Shown here: piece after piece, positions 10,919-23,766 of the stretch
How positions within the stretch are numbered: the first letter of the stretch is position 1
How the letters are laid out: every line of letters starts with the position of its first letter
Assembly (NCBI GenBank): GCA_963681505.1
Contig: OY811973.1
Location: forward strand, 13,642,237 to 13,706,236
Source: Eunapius fragilis
Taxonomy: Eukaryota > Porifera > Demospongiae > Spongillida > Spongillidae
DNA: 64,000 bases
Direction: 5' to 3'
The notes under the pieces: generated by a model
The model's input: the letters and a program-made list of their open reading frames with translations, nothing else
The model's database searches: none
Told to the model about the DNA's origin: nothing
Made by a program: the position numbers and the translations under genes

Positions 10919-13900
10919 GGTCCTCATCTTCATCTGTGCTGCGACCATTATTGACCCAGGTATCATGTGATGCTTGTAATGTCTGATAGTTTTGCCATAC
11001 CTGTGGTATTGGAATCTGCGGAACCAGGTTGCATATATAGGATTGATATGGGGTAATGAATGTCATTAAAATTGCATCATATCGACACCAATTTATCAGC
11101 AAGCATTGAGAACTATCTACCATATGTAATTATTATCATAGTACATTTTATATTTTCATAACAACAGGTCACTCCCTCAACACACCCCTAGCATGTGACA
11201 ACTTCTGCTCTCCCAGTGGTGTAGTGATGTGCACATGTGACAGTGGCAATGCATTAGGCAGGATGGTGTGGAGGATCACCAATGGAACACAGAATGTCTG
11301 CAACATGACTCTAAACCAGACAGTCTATGCATGCACCAATGTCTCTGCCACCTGTTCTGCCAACAACGGCTTCAGTGCCATCAACGAAGACCCCCTCATG
11401 ACTGGTGCCCAGTGTGACACGTCCATCCTCAACATTGACATGACCTTGATCAAAAACCTGAATGGGTTAAAAATTATCTGCACTAATCCAATCGGGACTA
11501 CATATGGCAGCATCACACGTAGGCTACCAGCAGATTTTTATTACTCGCGTGTTTGTGTGCTTTTAAAAATAATTAATGCACATACTTGCATTCTTAAAGC
11601 CTGTTTCAATCACACAGTAAGGTTTATGTCATCCATTCTCTCCCAGCCGCTCCAGGTGTTCCTACAGTGATTTGCAACAAAGCATCAGCATCCTTACAAG
11701 TGCTTCCTTCACCTTATGGTGGCATCCCAACAAACTACACAATTGTTATTGACGCTGGCAGTGCACAAAACTATGTACCTCTTCCCACTGGGGAGCTAAA
11801 CATACCCCTCAACCTTAAAAGCAAAACTGATGTCACTGTGAGTGCCATCAACTGTGCTGGGAGCTCATCCATATCCCAGACATGTAAGAGCTTGCATGTA
11901 ATATGGGTGTGTTTAGGTACAGTTTGCTGTTGGCAAGGCAGCATTTGTTGTTTATTTAACTATTATACTAATAGCACTAAGTAACATGTAGAAGGGGACC
12001 AATGTGGTTTAATCAAACAGACTAGGTCCAGAAGTTAGGCTGCATGTAGGGGTCCATAAGTTAGGCTGTATGTAGGGGTCCATAAGTTAGGCTGTATGTA
12101 GGGGTCCATAAGTTAGGCTGTATGTAGGGGTCCATCAGTTAAGTTGTATGTAGGGGTCCATCAGTTAAGCTGCATGTAGGGGCCCATCAGTTAGGCTGTA
12201 TGTAGGGGTCCATCAGTTAAGCTGCATGTAGGGGTCCATCAGTTAGGCTGTATGTAGGGGTCCATCAGTTAGGCTGTACGTAGGGGTCTACTGTGTGTAG
12301 GGGTCCATCAGTTGGCTGTATGTAGGTGTCCATCAGTTAGGCTGTATGTAGGGGTCCATCAGTTAGGCTGTGTGTAGGAAGCTCTATGTAGTCGTACAAC
12401 ATACTTCATTATGGTTACTGTTAACCTAACCTGGTCTATTTATTGGATAACACACTTATTTAAATGTAGCATTTCTGCATGTTGTCATTTGAATAAAATG
12501 CAATATTAACCACTATTGTTACGCCCACTCGTCACATGTCTCTTACTGTTCTTCCAGGTCCTACAACAACAAATGGTGAGTTAGTAATCTATGACTACGA
12601 TATAGTAATCTAAACTTAATAACATATAACTACACCAAATGGCCATCAAGTGGTGGCTAGGGTTAGACACCTCACCTGGCTCACCTCCCTGTGCTTTGTG
12701 CCCAGAGCATCCCCTAGGTCACCATGCCTTGTCATGTAAGCAAGGTGGTGATGCTGTATCCAGGCCCAATAAGCTCAGGGATGTAGTGCTCCAAACCTGC
12801 CATCGTGCCTGCATCAGTGCCAAGGCAGAAGCTGGCAGTGGGCTTGGACGTGAGCTCCTGCACACGCGTCCTGCTGACATCTTAGCTTTGAATTGGCTCT
12901 GTGGCAAGCCTGCTGCCTTTGACCTTTCTGTGACTTCTCCGCTAAACCCATCCCTTCTCTCTGAAGCGGGTCTCACAGCAGGGTCAAAGCACTCGGCCGA
13001 TGGTGCTAAGTGTTCTGAGCTGGGATGGACATGCATTCCCCTTCTAGTGGAGTCACATGGAGCTTGGGGCAGGGAAGCTGTCCAAGCTGTCTCAAGACTT
13101 GCTTCACACCTTGCCACAATGACCATCACCCCCAAGTCCAAGGTGGTCTCCAACTTGTATGGCCGCTTGAACTTAACACTAGTGTGGTCCCTCCTCTTGA
13201 TTTAATTATGATCAGACATGGTGTTTAAAAAGGTTGTTGTATTGATTAGTTATGTCTGCATATTATTCCACACAAATGTATTTGAATGAGAAGACCAACA
13301 AAATAAGAGGCTTTTTCAATCATCAGCCGCTGAGACATGCACCTTGATGGAATAACTACACCAATAATGATTCCATCCGTACAATGTGTACAGCTATTAT
13401 TTTATAATGAATTAGAAAAAGCCCGACTGTTAGTTGTCGAAGTTATTAATTCCCAGTGGCACATCAGATAATTACCCCCAATGCCAAAAACACATTTCTA
13501 TTCAATTGTGTTTCCCTTTAGTGTCTACTTATTCATGTATACCTTACTTCAGACTTAAATTGAAGCCATCCTTTCATTGATCGTGTTTAGCCAATAAAGA
13601 TGAAAGGATTCAATACTTCTTTTCTTGTTCATGCCTTCATAGTATTTTATTCACTATCATGTATCTGCATTTGACGAATATAGATAAAATCTGCAGCCAT
13701 TTCCAATACTAATGACCTCTGCTATATGGAGTGTTATTCTATTTCAGGTGGGTGCAACCCTGTCAATGACACCACATGGAACCTTCAGTGGCCCAGCACT
13801 GCCCTCAATACAACATACGTCCTACCATGCCCTCAAGGAGGAAGTAACTATGTATCAGGTAGGGTAGAGGTGACAATGGTTCAATTATCTTGTGTGTATA

Positions 13901-16900
13901 TTTAATCTGGTATATGTGAACAGGATATGCCTACCGGGTCTGTTCCAGCAATGGTGAATGGAGTCCTACAGATGTAACCCAATGTGAAAGCTACATATTT
14001 ATATATTTAGCAGAGCAGGTAAAAATGTGCACTACACGGAAGTGGTAAATTGCATTGATAAACACATACAAGGTATAGCATTAAAACTGCTTGATGCATA
14101 GTAAAACTGGAATGTGGCACTTGAATACAAAATATTGTTATTTTTCAACAATTCAGTTGAAAAATTTCCAGACAGAAGTCGGATTTGTAGGTTGCATCTC
14201 ATCATGCTGCCCATATGTTTAACAGGTTTCCCTTCCAAATCTGAACATAACTCAAGGTCTGGGTATAGTGACAGATTTGTTCATTGCAACACAGCCTAAC
14301 TCTCTTGAATCTAAACTACCACTGGACCTAAGAGACAGTCTCTACATCCTTTCTACTGTTTTAAGGGTATTAAACACAAACCTTCAACAAGGTGTGGTAA
14401 TAGATGTACAGAGTACAGTGGTAAGATGTTTATACGTACCAGTGGATGGCTTTCATTAATCTTCATGATTATAGGTCATCCTGGATGTGATAAACAACGT
14501 TCTGAATGAAACTAATCAAGTTGGGTGGGAGATCCTTCAAATGGTGGACCCCAATAATGCAAGTTCACTTCTCCTGAAGACCAGTGAGTCATACGGTCTC
14601 TACCTTGCATCAGCAATCAATACCTCAAGTACCATTACTAAGTCAAGATCATCGATTGGTAAGTTAATCAGCCTAGGGTGAAATGATTTGTAATAATCTC
14701 AATGGATTGCACAGCAAATTAGATGACCTTTCTTTTACTAATAGTAATCCAGGCATCCAAAACTCTGATCACCCCAACTCAAGCTGACATTCGGTTCCCT
14801 GACAGCAATGATGCCTTATTTGTCAATGCAACATTCTCTGCTAGTGATGCCAGCATTTTAATTCCTGGTTCGCTTCTATTGGAAAGAGGAAATAATGGTA
14901 TCAATGACAATAACCTGAAGTAAATAAAATAATCAAACTTTTATCCCAGCTCAATCAATACCGGTGGTAAACATGATCATCAAAAACATTAACACTTTTC
15001 TACCCCGCTCTGGATCTCTGTATGTGTGCAGTTTCTTTCCATTAAAACTGAACTCACCTATCTAACCTCCATCTCACATGCTTCACATTCACTTGTGCAA
15101 CTACAGTTCACAGCAAGTTGATTCATTCGTCCTTTCGAGCCAAGTGGCAGTCGAAGATGGAGGGTTTGCATCAGAAGTTCTAAAAAATAGACCTGTGATG
15201 ATCAACTTTAGAATAAACAAGCCAAGCAATGTGAGAGATATAATAGTCTTGGTCCTGTACATTTAAAATTATTCATTATGGCCTATCATATTCCAGCTTA
15301 CAAACAAATACCAATGCTCTTTCTGGAACTTTTCAAATTCGTAAGCTCTCCATACATATTGCATGCATTAGCATACGCAGAATATGTCTTCAGTTCCTGG
15401 TCATCAGAAGGCATGTCACCTCCATCAAGCAATGGCTCATTTGTCCAGTGCTACTCAACGCACCTGACCAGCTTTGCTGTTCTATTGGCTGTGGAAAACT
15501 TTGTATGTTTTCTACTGCGAGTACTGTAATGCATGATTATAGATGTATGCCTTTTGTGATCAGCCTGATAGTAAAGCTCTGACAATAACTTCCTACATTG
15601 GGTGTGGCATCTCAATGGCATGCCTATTAGCTACAATTGTCTTCTTCCTGACCCTCAGGTGAGGATGTGTATGTGTGCAACTGATATGATGTGACATGCT
15701 AATGTGTATTGATTAGAAAAAAACTCTTTGAAAAGCCGCACAACTTTATCCACCTGAACGTGGCTATTGCACTGTTTCTAGCCTTTCTTGTTTTTGTGGC
15801 CGGTGTAGAAACTGCTAAACACAATGAGGTATGTAGTAAAAGTATATTGTATGTATTGTGCTCCATGATTCCACATCCAGGCTGCATGCAAGGTTGTCGC
15901 AGCACTCCTTCAGTACTTGTGGCTCTCTGCATTCTGCTGGATGATGTGTGAGGGTGTCATGTTGTACCTCATGTTGGTGGTGGTGTTCAGCACACTGAAA
16001 AACAAGTGGTGGTTCTTTTTCCTATTAGGATGGGGTGAGTATTATTTGCTTTATCTTACTATTTTCATAACTCCCACTCACCCACTGCAGTACCTGCCCT
16101 TGTGTTTGTGGTCATTGGGATAGCAGTACGAAGTGAATATTACGTCGTGAGAAGCAAAAGTGACAACATGGCCATTTCATAGTTAAGACGATTGAAACGT
16201 GATGCACTGACACTAATGTTACGCATTGAGGTTAAAGACTGCAATCAATTATAAAAACCAATCCCTTGGAGATCAAAATTTTTACAATAATGCTAAATTG
16301 TTTTCTTACATGTTACACAGTAGTTGCTTACCCGAAAATTTTGAATTAGTCGAATAGCGCATGACCCACTAGTTAAACGATGCTCATACGTGTGTCTAAC
16401 GTAACAAACTGCTTTGCATTCCAAAAGGTTTTGTTTTGTAACTTAACAAAAACATGTTATATATGCTTTATAACCTAATCAGTGATAAACACTTTAAAGA
16501 TATTTTGCCTTCTGATAGCAAATATGTCAAATTTAATTTTACACTACTGTTAGATATTTATAACCATATGCTGATTGCAACATTAAACAAATCATTAGAA
16601 TAGATTAAAGGTATCATTCTTTTGAATATCTATTGCTTTGTAGTTGTTGGATGTCCATTGAAAAGGGGACCATATGGGCCTTTGCTGCTCCAGTAGTGCT
16701 AATCATTATGGTAAGCAATATTGCCAAATATCTTATTTTTATTCACGCATTTCTATGCTCACCCCAGATCAATATTATGTTCCTGATAATGGTGATGGTG
16801 GTATTGGTGAGGAAGAGCAGGTCAAAACTGCTTGATGTCAAGGATGAAAAACATCGAACTATTGTTGTGTAAGAAAGAAAGCACATGCAATTAATATGCA

Positions 16901-17606
16901 TTATTATTATTTTTGTTTCAACCATGTAATAGATCTCTCATAAAATCTGCTGTCATTTTGCTGCCCATTCTTGGATGCACATGGATATTTGGATTGCTTT
17001 CTGTGAACCAATACACACTGGTCTTTACATGGCTATTCACAATTTTAAACTCCTTGCAAGTCAGCATAATTATAGCATAATAAACTACTAAGCTGTTTTT
17101 TTATTGCCTCCTATAGGGTTTTTTTATATTCTTGCTGTATGTACTGAGACATGAAAAGGTAACCAGGTCACCAAGTGTTTCTTCTTTCATTTTTTCACAC
17201 TGTTGGAATGTATCTTTAGGTGTGTGGCAGGATAACTAAGAAGTATAAAGTCAGTTCTTCATCTAAACGTTCTGATAAAAGAGTGAGCGTTTCAACATTA
17301 GGCATATAGCCACCCATAACTAATGTGAAATGTCTTATTATTCTCTGATAGATGTTCAAGGATTTGGCAGGTTCACATGCTGACAACAAGTCAAATATGT
17401 ATTTAGATGAGAAAAGTTCATCAGTGATGACAGAAAATGAAAATTCCAAAGGAGACTCAGGTCCATTCTCCATTTAATTACATTTTGTTTCTTTATGCTT
17501 CATATTACTTTATCCTGTAGTTGCAACTTTCAAAGGGTTTGTGGACTCCAAGCAAGCACATGTCCAAGAAACTAGCTTTTGTGCTGAAGGATCAGGCAAT
17601 ATCTAG
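10919..17606 (+). CDS. Adhesion G protein-coupled receptor (multi-exon)
   Basis: This is the one clear ordinary host gene. Supported exons, most with consistent GT/AG sites and phase, are about: 10919-10959, 11168-11517, 11649-11883, 12558-12575, 13749-13858, 13924-14018, 14226-14420, 14475-14658, 14745-14897, 14950-15019, 15107-15230, 15297-15340, 15394-15502, 15543-15658, 15717-15828, 15881-16034, 16091-16146, 16644-16710, 16768-16868, 16933-17059, 17117-17158, 17220-17282, 17352-17460 and 17521-17606. The product has a cysteine-rich ectodomain, an HRM-like domain, a GAIN domain with GPS site, a class B2-type seven-helix domain and a short tail ending at TAG 17604. The start codon lies upstream and was not identified. 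The junction between 16146 and 16644 is out of phase, so an exon or alternative site may be missing there. The family signals by cell-surface adhesion and autoproteolysis; the ligand is unknown. Confidence 0.9.
12022..12380. repeat. 26-bp minisatellite in a GPCR intron
   Basis: About 13-14 copies of a 26-bp unit beginning GGGGTCCATAAGTTAGGC. Two variant classes (CATAAG and CATCAG) occur in blocks, which indicates expansion by local duplication. Confidence 0.95.
12639..13205 (+). mobile_element. LINE-type retroelement fragment: C-terminal endonuclease-like domain
   Basis: An uninterrupted 188-codon frame contains a zinc-knuckle-like CALCPEHPLGHHALSC, then RPADILALNW, GKPAAFDLSVTSPLN, and ELGWTCIPLLVESHGAWG. 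This CCHC plus PD...D/K arrangement is typical of the restriction-like endonuclease end of non-LTR retroelement polyproteins that are common in marine invertebrates. No reverse transcriptase lies upstream, so the copy is 5' truncated. It sits in the intron between 12575 and 13749 of the GPCR gene in the same orientation. The assignment of the domain is from memory of the family and was not searched. Confidence 0.65.
14226..15502 (+). other. GPCR GAIN domain with GPS autoproteolysis site
   Basis: Six or seven short exons encode the GAIN fold. The GPS motif spans two exons: CSFWNFSNS (15312-15340) and SWSSEGMSPP...VQCYSTHLTSFAVLL (15394 onward). The tripeptide HLT followed by S is the canonical cleavage site (between L and T), and the CxFWN...C spacing is intact, so autoproteolysis is expected. 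The acceptor at 15394, rather than the AG at 15380, is chosen because it keeps phase. Confidence 0.9.
15543..17158 (+). other. GPCR seven-transmembrane domain
   Basis: Helices appear in order. TM1 is GCGISMACLLATIVFFLTL (15543 exon), TM2 is HLNVAIALFLAFLVFVAGV, and TM3 is FCWMMCEGVMLYLMLVVVF, with the class B/adhesion signature. TM4 is VPALVFVVIGIAV, TM5 is CWMSIEKGTIWAFAAPVVLI continuing in the 16768 exon, TM6 is ILLPILGCTWIFGLLSV, and TM7 is WLFTILNSLQGFFIFLLYV. The conserved Cys-Trp of the second extracellular loop is present. All helices needed for a functional receptor are found. Confidence 0.93.
17220..17606 (+). other. GPCR cytoplasmic tail exons
   Basis: Three exons encode a basic juxtamembrane stretch (VCGRITKKYKVSSSSKR) and an acidic Ser-rich tail ending EGSGNI. 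Splice sites are in phase (0, 0, 1). No known C-terminal PDZ motif is obvious. Confidence 0.75.
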
Positions 17607-18153
17607 CCACCTGACAAGTATTTGTGTGTGAAGTAGTACAAGTACTAATCCTTACATGGATTTTTCCTAGAATATTGAACATAAAATGACCAATAGGGGG
17701 AAAACAATAATTTAAATTCGAACCCAGTGCCTGCAGCATGGACATACCTAACAATCACTTATTTTCACCACTTCCCCATGCAAATGTGGGGGTGGGGTGG
17801 GAGGATATGGTTCACAATGCAATCTATGAGGCGTTTTGCCTGTTTGCCTGCTTGGTATACATTTACGGCAACCTTTGTGCTACCCTCGTGAAATAGTAAT
17901 TCTGTGCACGTGTTGGTAGATCTTCTATATAAGTAATAAAAACATTCTCTATGAGAACGTAGGTGGCATATAGGATTGGAATGCAATAGTGGTGTAAAAA
18001 GGAAGGAAACTAGGGTCTAATAAGAAGGGGAAATGCTATATGTATTTCATATACTAACATAGTGTCCTTCAATGGATGAAATATAAGGCTATCGGATACT
18101 GCGGAAGCAGGTTTGATGTCGTATAATGAATGTAATGGAACCACATGGACTGT
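17607..18153. other. Spacer downstream of the GPCR gene
   Basis: No exon is supported. An AATAAA occurs at about 17934, a possible but distant polyadenylation signal. Confidence 0.4.
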
Positions 18154-18600
18154 GGATCACATGAGCCACAGAATTAAGGATCACATGAGCCACAGGACTG
18201 AGGATCACATGAGCCACAGGACTGAGGATCACATGAGCCACAGGACTGAGGATCACATGAGCCACAGGACTGAGGATCACATGAGCCACAGGACTGAGGA
18301 TCACATGAGCCACAGGACTGAGGATCACATGAGCCACAGGACTGAGGATCACATGAGCCACAGGACTGAGGATCACATGAGCCACAGGACTGAGGATCAC
18401 ATGAGCCACAGGACAGAGGATCACCTGAGCCACAGGACTGAGGATCACATGAGCCACAGGACTGAGGATCACATGAGCCACAGGACTGAGGATCACATGA
18501 GCCACAGGACTGAGGATCACATGATCCACAGGACTGAGGATCACATGAGCCACAGGTCTGAGGATCACATGAGCCACAGGGGACTGAGGATCATATGAGC
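18154..18600 (+). repeat. 24-bp minisatellite with in-frame reading on both strands
   Basis: About 18.5 copies of a 24-bp unit (GGATCACATGAGCC followed by ACAGGACTGA). Because 24 is a multiple of three, the + strand reads (DHMSHRTE)n for over 160 residues and the - strand a hydrophobic (VAHVILSP)n. No promoter or splice context shows that either is translated. It starts about 550 bp beyond the GPCR stop. Confidence 0.95.
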
Positions 18601-19804
18601 CTGCAATGTGTGTTGGCTACAAGGGTCTGAGCATGACCCTATAATTTACTCGATTACACTTATACTATACTGCTGAATTATCAAGAAGGAAGGGGCAGGG
18701 GTGGAATGGAACAACTTTTTAATGTCTTCAGTTTCCTTGGTTTTTAAGCCACCTAAAGATTACCATATAGCTGGAAACCTTTGAGGGTGAAATCTTTAAT
18801 ATGGGAGGACACTACAATCAGTGCAGATTATCCTTGCTTTCACTTAAATAATAATTATTAAAACTGAACTTGGGATATAGATGTTACATAAGTGATTTAA
18901 GGCTGAGTTCATTGGTTTGGGTAATTAATTATCTGTGGGTCTCAAAAAAATTGTACATTTATATTGCCCAAATAGTAACTTGTACTAATGAGTCAAGTTT
19001 AAAAAGTTGAAGTGATGGAAAACAATCAACCAACCTTCAACCAATAGCCATTTCTGGTCTCTATCCGTAACAACCCCAACCCCACCCTAGAGAGGTTACA
19101 CATAAATTAGCACTTGCGATATGATGCGTGATTATGTAAAACGTTGTGGGTAACTGAGTCAGCAATTGGAAAGAACTATGATCTGACAAGAAATACTGCT
19201 GTGAAGGATAATGGCGATTTTTTTAAATCGGAAAGCAATGCGTACAATAGTTGAGCTCTATGTTTCCCTTGGAAGCTGAGAACAGATATTTAAGGTTTTG
19301 ACATAACAGACTGTGGAATACTGTGATGAAACTCTTTCACACATTTGCTGCATGCGTGGGTCACACACACACAACTAGTGATTAGTGCCTTACAGGTACC
19401 CTCAACGTGTAAGACATCAACCAGACTATATTTAGACCACTGTTAAGCTTGAGGTCAAGCTTGAAATACATGGAGAGGTGGATTACCATGTCATCAACAC
19501 CTATTGGCGTTGTGGATCGACTGGGTCTTCACAGCATGGTCCTCCAACTGGGACCAGAACAGATGGGTCTTCTGATTGGTGATCCTCAGGTGGTAGAGGA
19601 CCACACCCTGGTTTTCTTCTGGAAGAGCATTTTCCTCTGGAAGCTGCATAGTTGGTTGGATGCATTGTCTAATCATATTTGTATGCAAAATCCTTCGTCG
19701 TCCATCTGAAACTTTAAACCCCGCCTATGCGCTTCCCGTAGCCTAACTAGCCTGCGTTCTTAATTTCAGATAGACAATGATGAATACAGGAATAGGCCTA
19801 CGCG
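18601..19804. other. Spacer left of X copy A
   Basis: No gene is supported. The phrase CATGTCATCAACACCTATTG at about 19487 also occurs at about 1793, a trace of an older dispersed repeat. TAGCCTGCGTTCTTAATTT at about 19748 is repeated at about 49065 beyond the far end of X copy A. Confidence 0.4.
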
Positions 19805-20574
19805 CATATCCAGAAATGCGCGGTCAAAGGGAATTGACAATTGTTGCGGTTTGTACATTCGCGTATACTTCCGGATAACTCCCATAGAAAATGAACGGCG
19901 TTTTATAAACTTGATTGCTATTTAATAACGTAATAGGGTACAACTTTTGTGGCTATCAATATTGTTTCAGATACGTACGATCTTGATTTACCTAAACAAA
20001 AAACAACTGCTTTGTATTGAAAATTGTTGTAGTTTTTGTGAAAACAGCACTTTCCATAGAGATGTATGGAAAATCAACTTTTTTGCACCTAATTAAGGTA
20101 TTCTGCAGCTCATAATTCTTACACCAGTTTAGATTCAGATTTTGTGGGCCTCCAGAATAAGAGATCATGCAGTTCTATTATTTTTAGAGATATTTAAAAA
20201 AATTTACCTAGTATAGATTTCGGCCATTTGAATTTTAAATTGTTTTGGGTCACAATGAGTAGGATACAATTAGCGCCATCTTATTAAGTGTTTTTAATGT
20301 AGCTTCCATGGATACAGATACATGGCTAAATGCAAATTAATTAATTAACTGGAACGTTGGCTTATTGAATAGGTTATTTGTCTAGTGCAAATGATGTCAT
20401 GAGACCTGTTCAGCGCTGGCTGTACCAAGGACTACAACATTAGTCGTTGACTGTACCATGTGAGAGTGTACGTGTATTCATCCACTTCTTGTGCGCGCGC
20501 GAGATCTGGAGTTCGTGCGTGTGTTTGTATGTGTGATTGCGTGTGTCTACATGTAGGCCTATGTGTGTGAGTGC

Positions 20575-20717
20575 GTGTGCGTGTGTGTGTGTGTGTGCGC
20601 GCGCGCTCACACACATACACGCACACGACTCAAACTATGCATGCAGAGGGGAAAAAGAGGAAGGATTCATAGCCATTCGCACAACGCCCGTGAGCGCGCG
20701 CGTTCGTGTGATTGTAA

Positions 20718-20774
<57 letters not shown>

Positions 20775-20812
20775 GTGTGTGTGTGTGCGCGCGCGCGCGC
20801 GTGTATGAATCT
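20575..20812. repeat. (TG/CG)n microsatellites
   Basis: Two TG tracts with CG-rich ends flank about 100 bp of unique sequence. The same arrangement recurs at 56880-57072 and 62995-63228 in the other X copies, differing mainly in tract length. Confidence 0.9.
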
Positions 20813-20890
20813 ATGTATTTATGTATGTATATGTGTATGTATCGACGATCTATTTACATCAGTAGCCTATGTCTGAGTACGTATATGTAT

Positions 20891-21547
20891 TTTTTTAGGT
20901 ACTAAACTTGGTTTAATGTCTGGTAAATGGGATCGGAGCCTATATGTCTGGAAAATCTCTGAGGACACTCTCACCTCTATTGAGACCAAATGTGTCTAAT
21001 AAGGGAGCCTATAGGTCTAGCAAAGCATAACCCTCACCTCTGTTCAAACCATCACACCTTTTACCCCCTCAATGACACTGCTAAACTGATATGGTTCCAG
21101 GTCCATGCATATATAAACAGTGGTGGTTGGTGGGCATCACTCAGTCTTACATTCAGCTACATGTAAAGCACTGCTGCCTGAATCGCTTACCCACCCATCA
21201 CTCCACCTGTGCATTGATTGTACTTGTACACATGTTTGCTGTGTTAACTATCAATGGTGGGCGGCACCCTTCGGGCTTCTACACCCTGACCTAACCACTT
21301 AACCTTGACCAGCGTCATGGTGGCACTGGCCGACCCAATGGTAACCAGCGTTACCCATTGGTCCCAGTTAGGCTCAGCGGTGGGGGGTCAGCACCCCTTG
21401 GCAGACCCGACTGGCTGGCTGCTGCCTGCCCCCTTTATGGGCACACAACATACTTATCAGTCAAACTCGCAAAGGGGGACAGGGCAACTCACAGTTTGCA
21501 TGTGCAGGTACAACTGTCAGCATACGAGAGCATTTAGACAGCATTAA
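20891..21547. mobile_element. 657-bp insertion inside X copy A
   Basis: X copy B reads straight through this point (about 57155-57160), whereas copies A and C carry 657 bp here, flanked by GTAT (20887-20890 and 21548-21551). It begins TTTTTTAGGTACTAAAC and ends CAGCATTAA. No inverted termini or protein are recognised. The T-run at one end suggests a possible SINE-like or retroposed origin in reverse orientation, which is unproven. Confidence 0.6.
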
Positions 21548-22222
21548 GTATGTGCTTGTGTATAAAATTTTGATTTCAAATTGAACTCATGGGATATAAA
21601 GTCGTCCCATATGTGTAGATAACATCTTAATGGAGAGAAAATGCATCCAACGAAAGTGGGAGAATACAGTTTAAGGTGATAAATAAATTTAACTCCTTCA
21701 ACAATTCAGGAGCACTTTGCTGCTGGCAGGTGAATGCCACGAATTCAATAGTGAAAAACTAAATGTTCGTTAAAAACCAGAACACTATAAGGTGCGTGCA
21801 TGTGTGTGTGTATCTGTGTGTGTATGTGTTGTGTGTGTGTATGTGTGTGTGGGAGGGGGGAGGGATAAATAGGCCTGAAGTTATTGTGTCTAAATTCATA
21901 TCCAATCTAATAGGTTTCTATTCATCATTTTATAGGCATGCCCTGATACAAAAATTTTTGGGGGCTAATTTTACAGTCCATGTATACATATATGCCATTT
22001 TCCGTGAAAGTGAAGAGCGATTTACATGCAGGCCTACATGTAGATCATGTAGATATAATTCTAACTTGTATATGGTTAACTATAATCTATTTGGAACGCC
22101 CTCTCTTTTTTGATGAATGCTGCATGAATAATTAACTGTAGGCCTGCCAGCCTCTTTTAACCTATTGCTGTATAGGATGGATGGCATATATTTATGTGTG
22201 ATGCTCTGTTCATCCTCCTCCC

Positions 22223-23545
<1,323 letters not shown>

Positions 23546-23629
23546 CTTATTTTGACCTGTTGGGTATCATACAAGCTTTTGATACCCATGTATGTATGGA
23601 ACGCCAATCATGTCAATAATCGATCGTCC

Positions 23630-23722
23630 GAAATCGGCTGCTTTCATCAATCGATCATGCAACTGTAGGGTGCTTTCATCAATCGATCATGCAATTGTAG
23701 GGTGCTTTCATCAATCGATCAC
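23630..23722. repeat. ~35-bp repeats at the Z tip
   Basis: Three near-copies of CTTTCATCAATCGATCATGC-type units lie between the terminus and the 13-bp array. They are mirrored at about 46370-46460 in the right tip. Confidence 0.85.
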
Positions 23723-23766
23723 CATAAATCGGCTGCTGCCCATGGATTGAAAAATTCAGTGAACCA

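Larger units (their letters stand above)
10919..14018 (+). other. GPCR ectodomain exons (hydrophobic leader, FN3/Ig-like, HRM)
   Basis: The 10919 exon encodes VLIFICAATIIDP, which could be the core of a signal peptide, and joins in phase to HSLNTPLACDNFC at 11168. The 11168 exon is rich in cysteine and N-glycosylation sites. The 11649 exon (YTIVIDAG, then DVTVSAINCAGSSS) looks like a fibronectin III or Ig-like fold. An 18-nt micro-exon (12558-12575) adds a Pro-Thr linker. The exons at 13749 and 13924 hold paired cysteines with tryptophans (TTWNLQWPST, VLPCPQG, YRVCSSNGEWSP), the pattern of the hormone-receptor HRM domain. Confidence 0.7.

Noticed and set aside
10454-10966. Minus-strand frames of (LPLDMLHHYHWTCYITTTGH)n type
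   Set aside because: Produced by the 23-bp minisatellite, which is open in several frames at once. The + strand here leads into the GPCR gene.
12719-13153. Minus-strand 144-codon frame
   Set aside because: Shadow of the LINE endonuclease-domain frame on the + strand.
17702-17740. tRNA-like B box (TTCGAACC) and similar GGTTCAAAC motifs at about 6338, 8245 and 40257
   Set aside because: No matching A box, cloverleaf or terminator. The latter motifs belong to repeat arms.
18154-18600. CRISPR array (also considered for 10511-10809, 12022-12380 and the CATCGATC arrays)
   Set aside because: Units are contiguous tandem repeats without unique spacers, in a clearly eukaryotic context.
19449-19709. 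86-codon frame with MSSTPIGVVDRLGL
   Set aside because: No splice context or recognised family. A piece is a dispersed repeat also found at about 1793.
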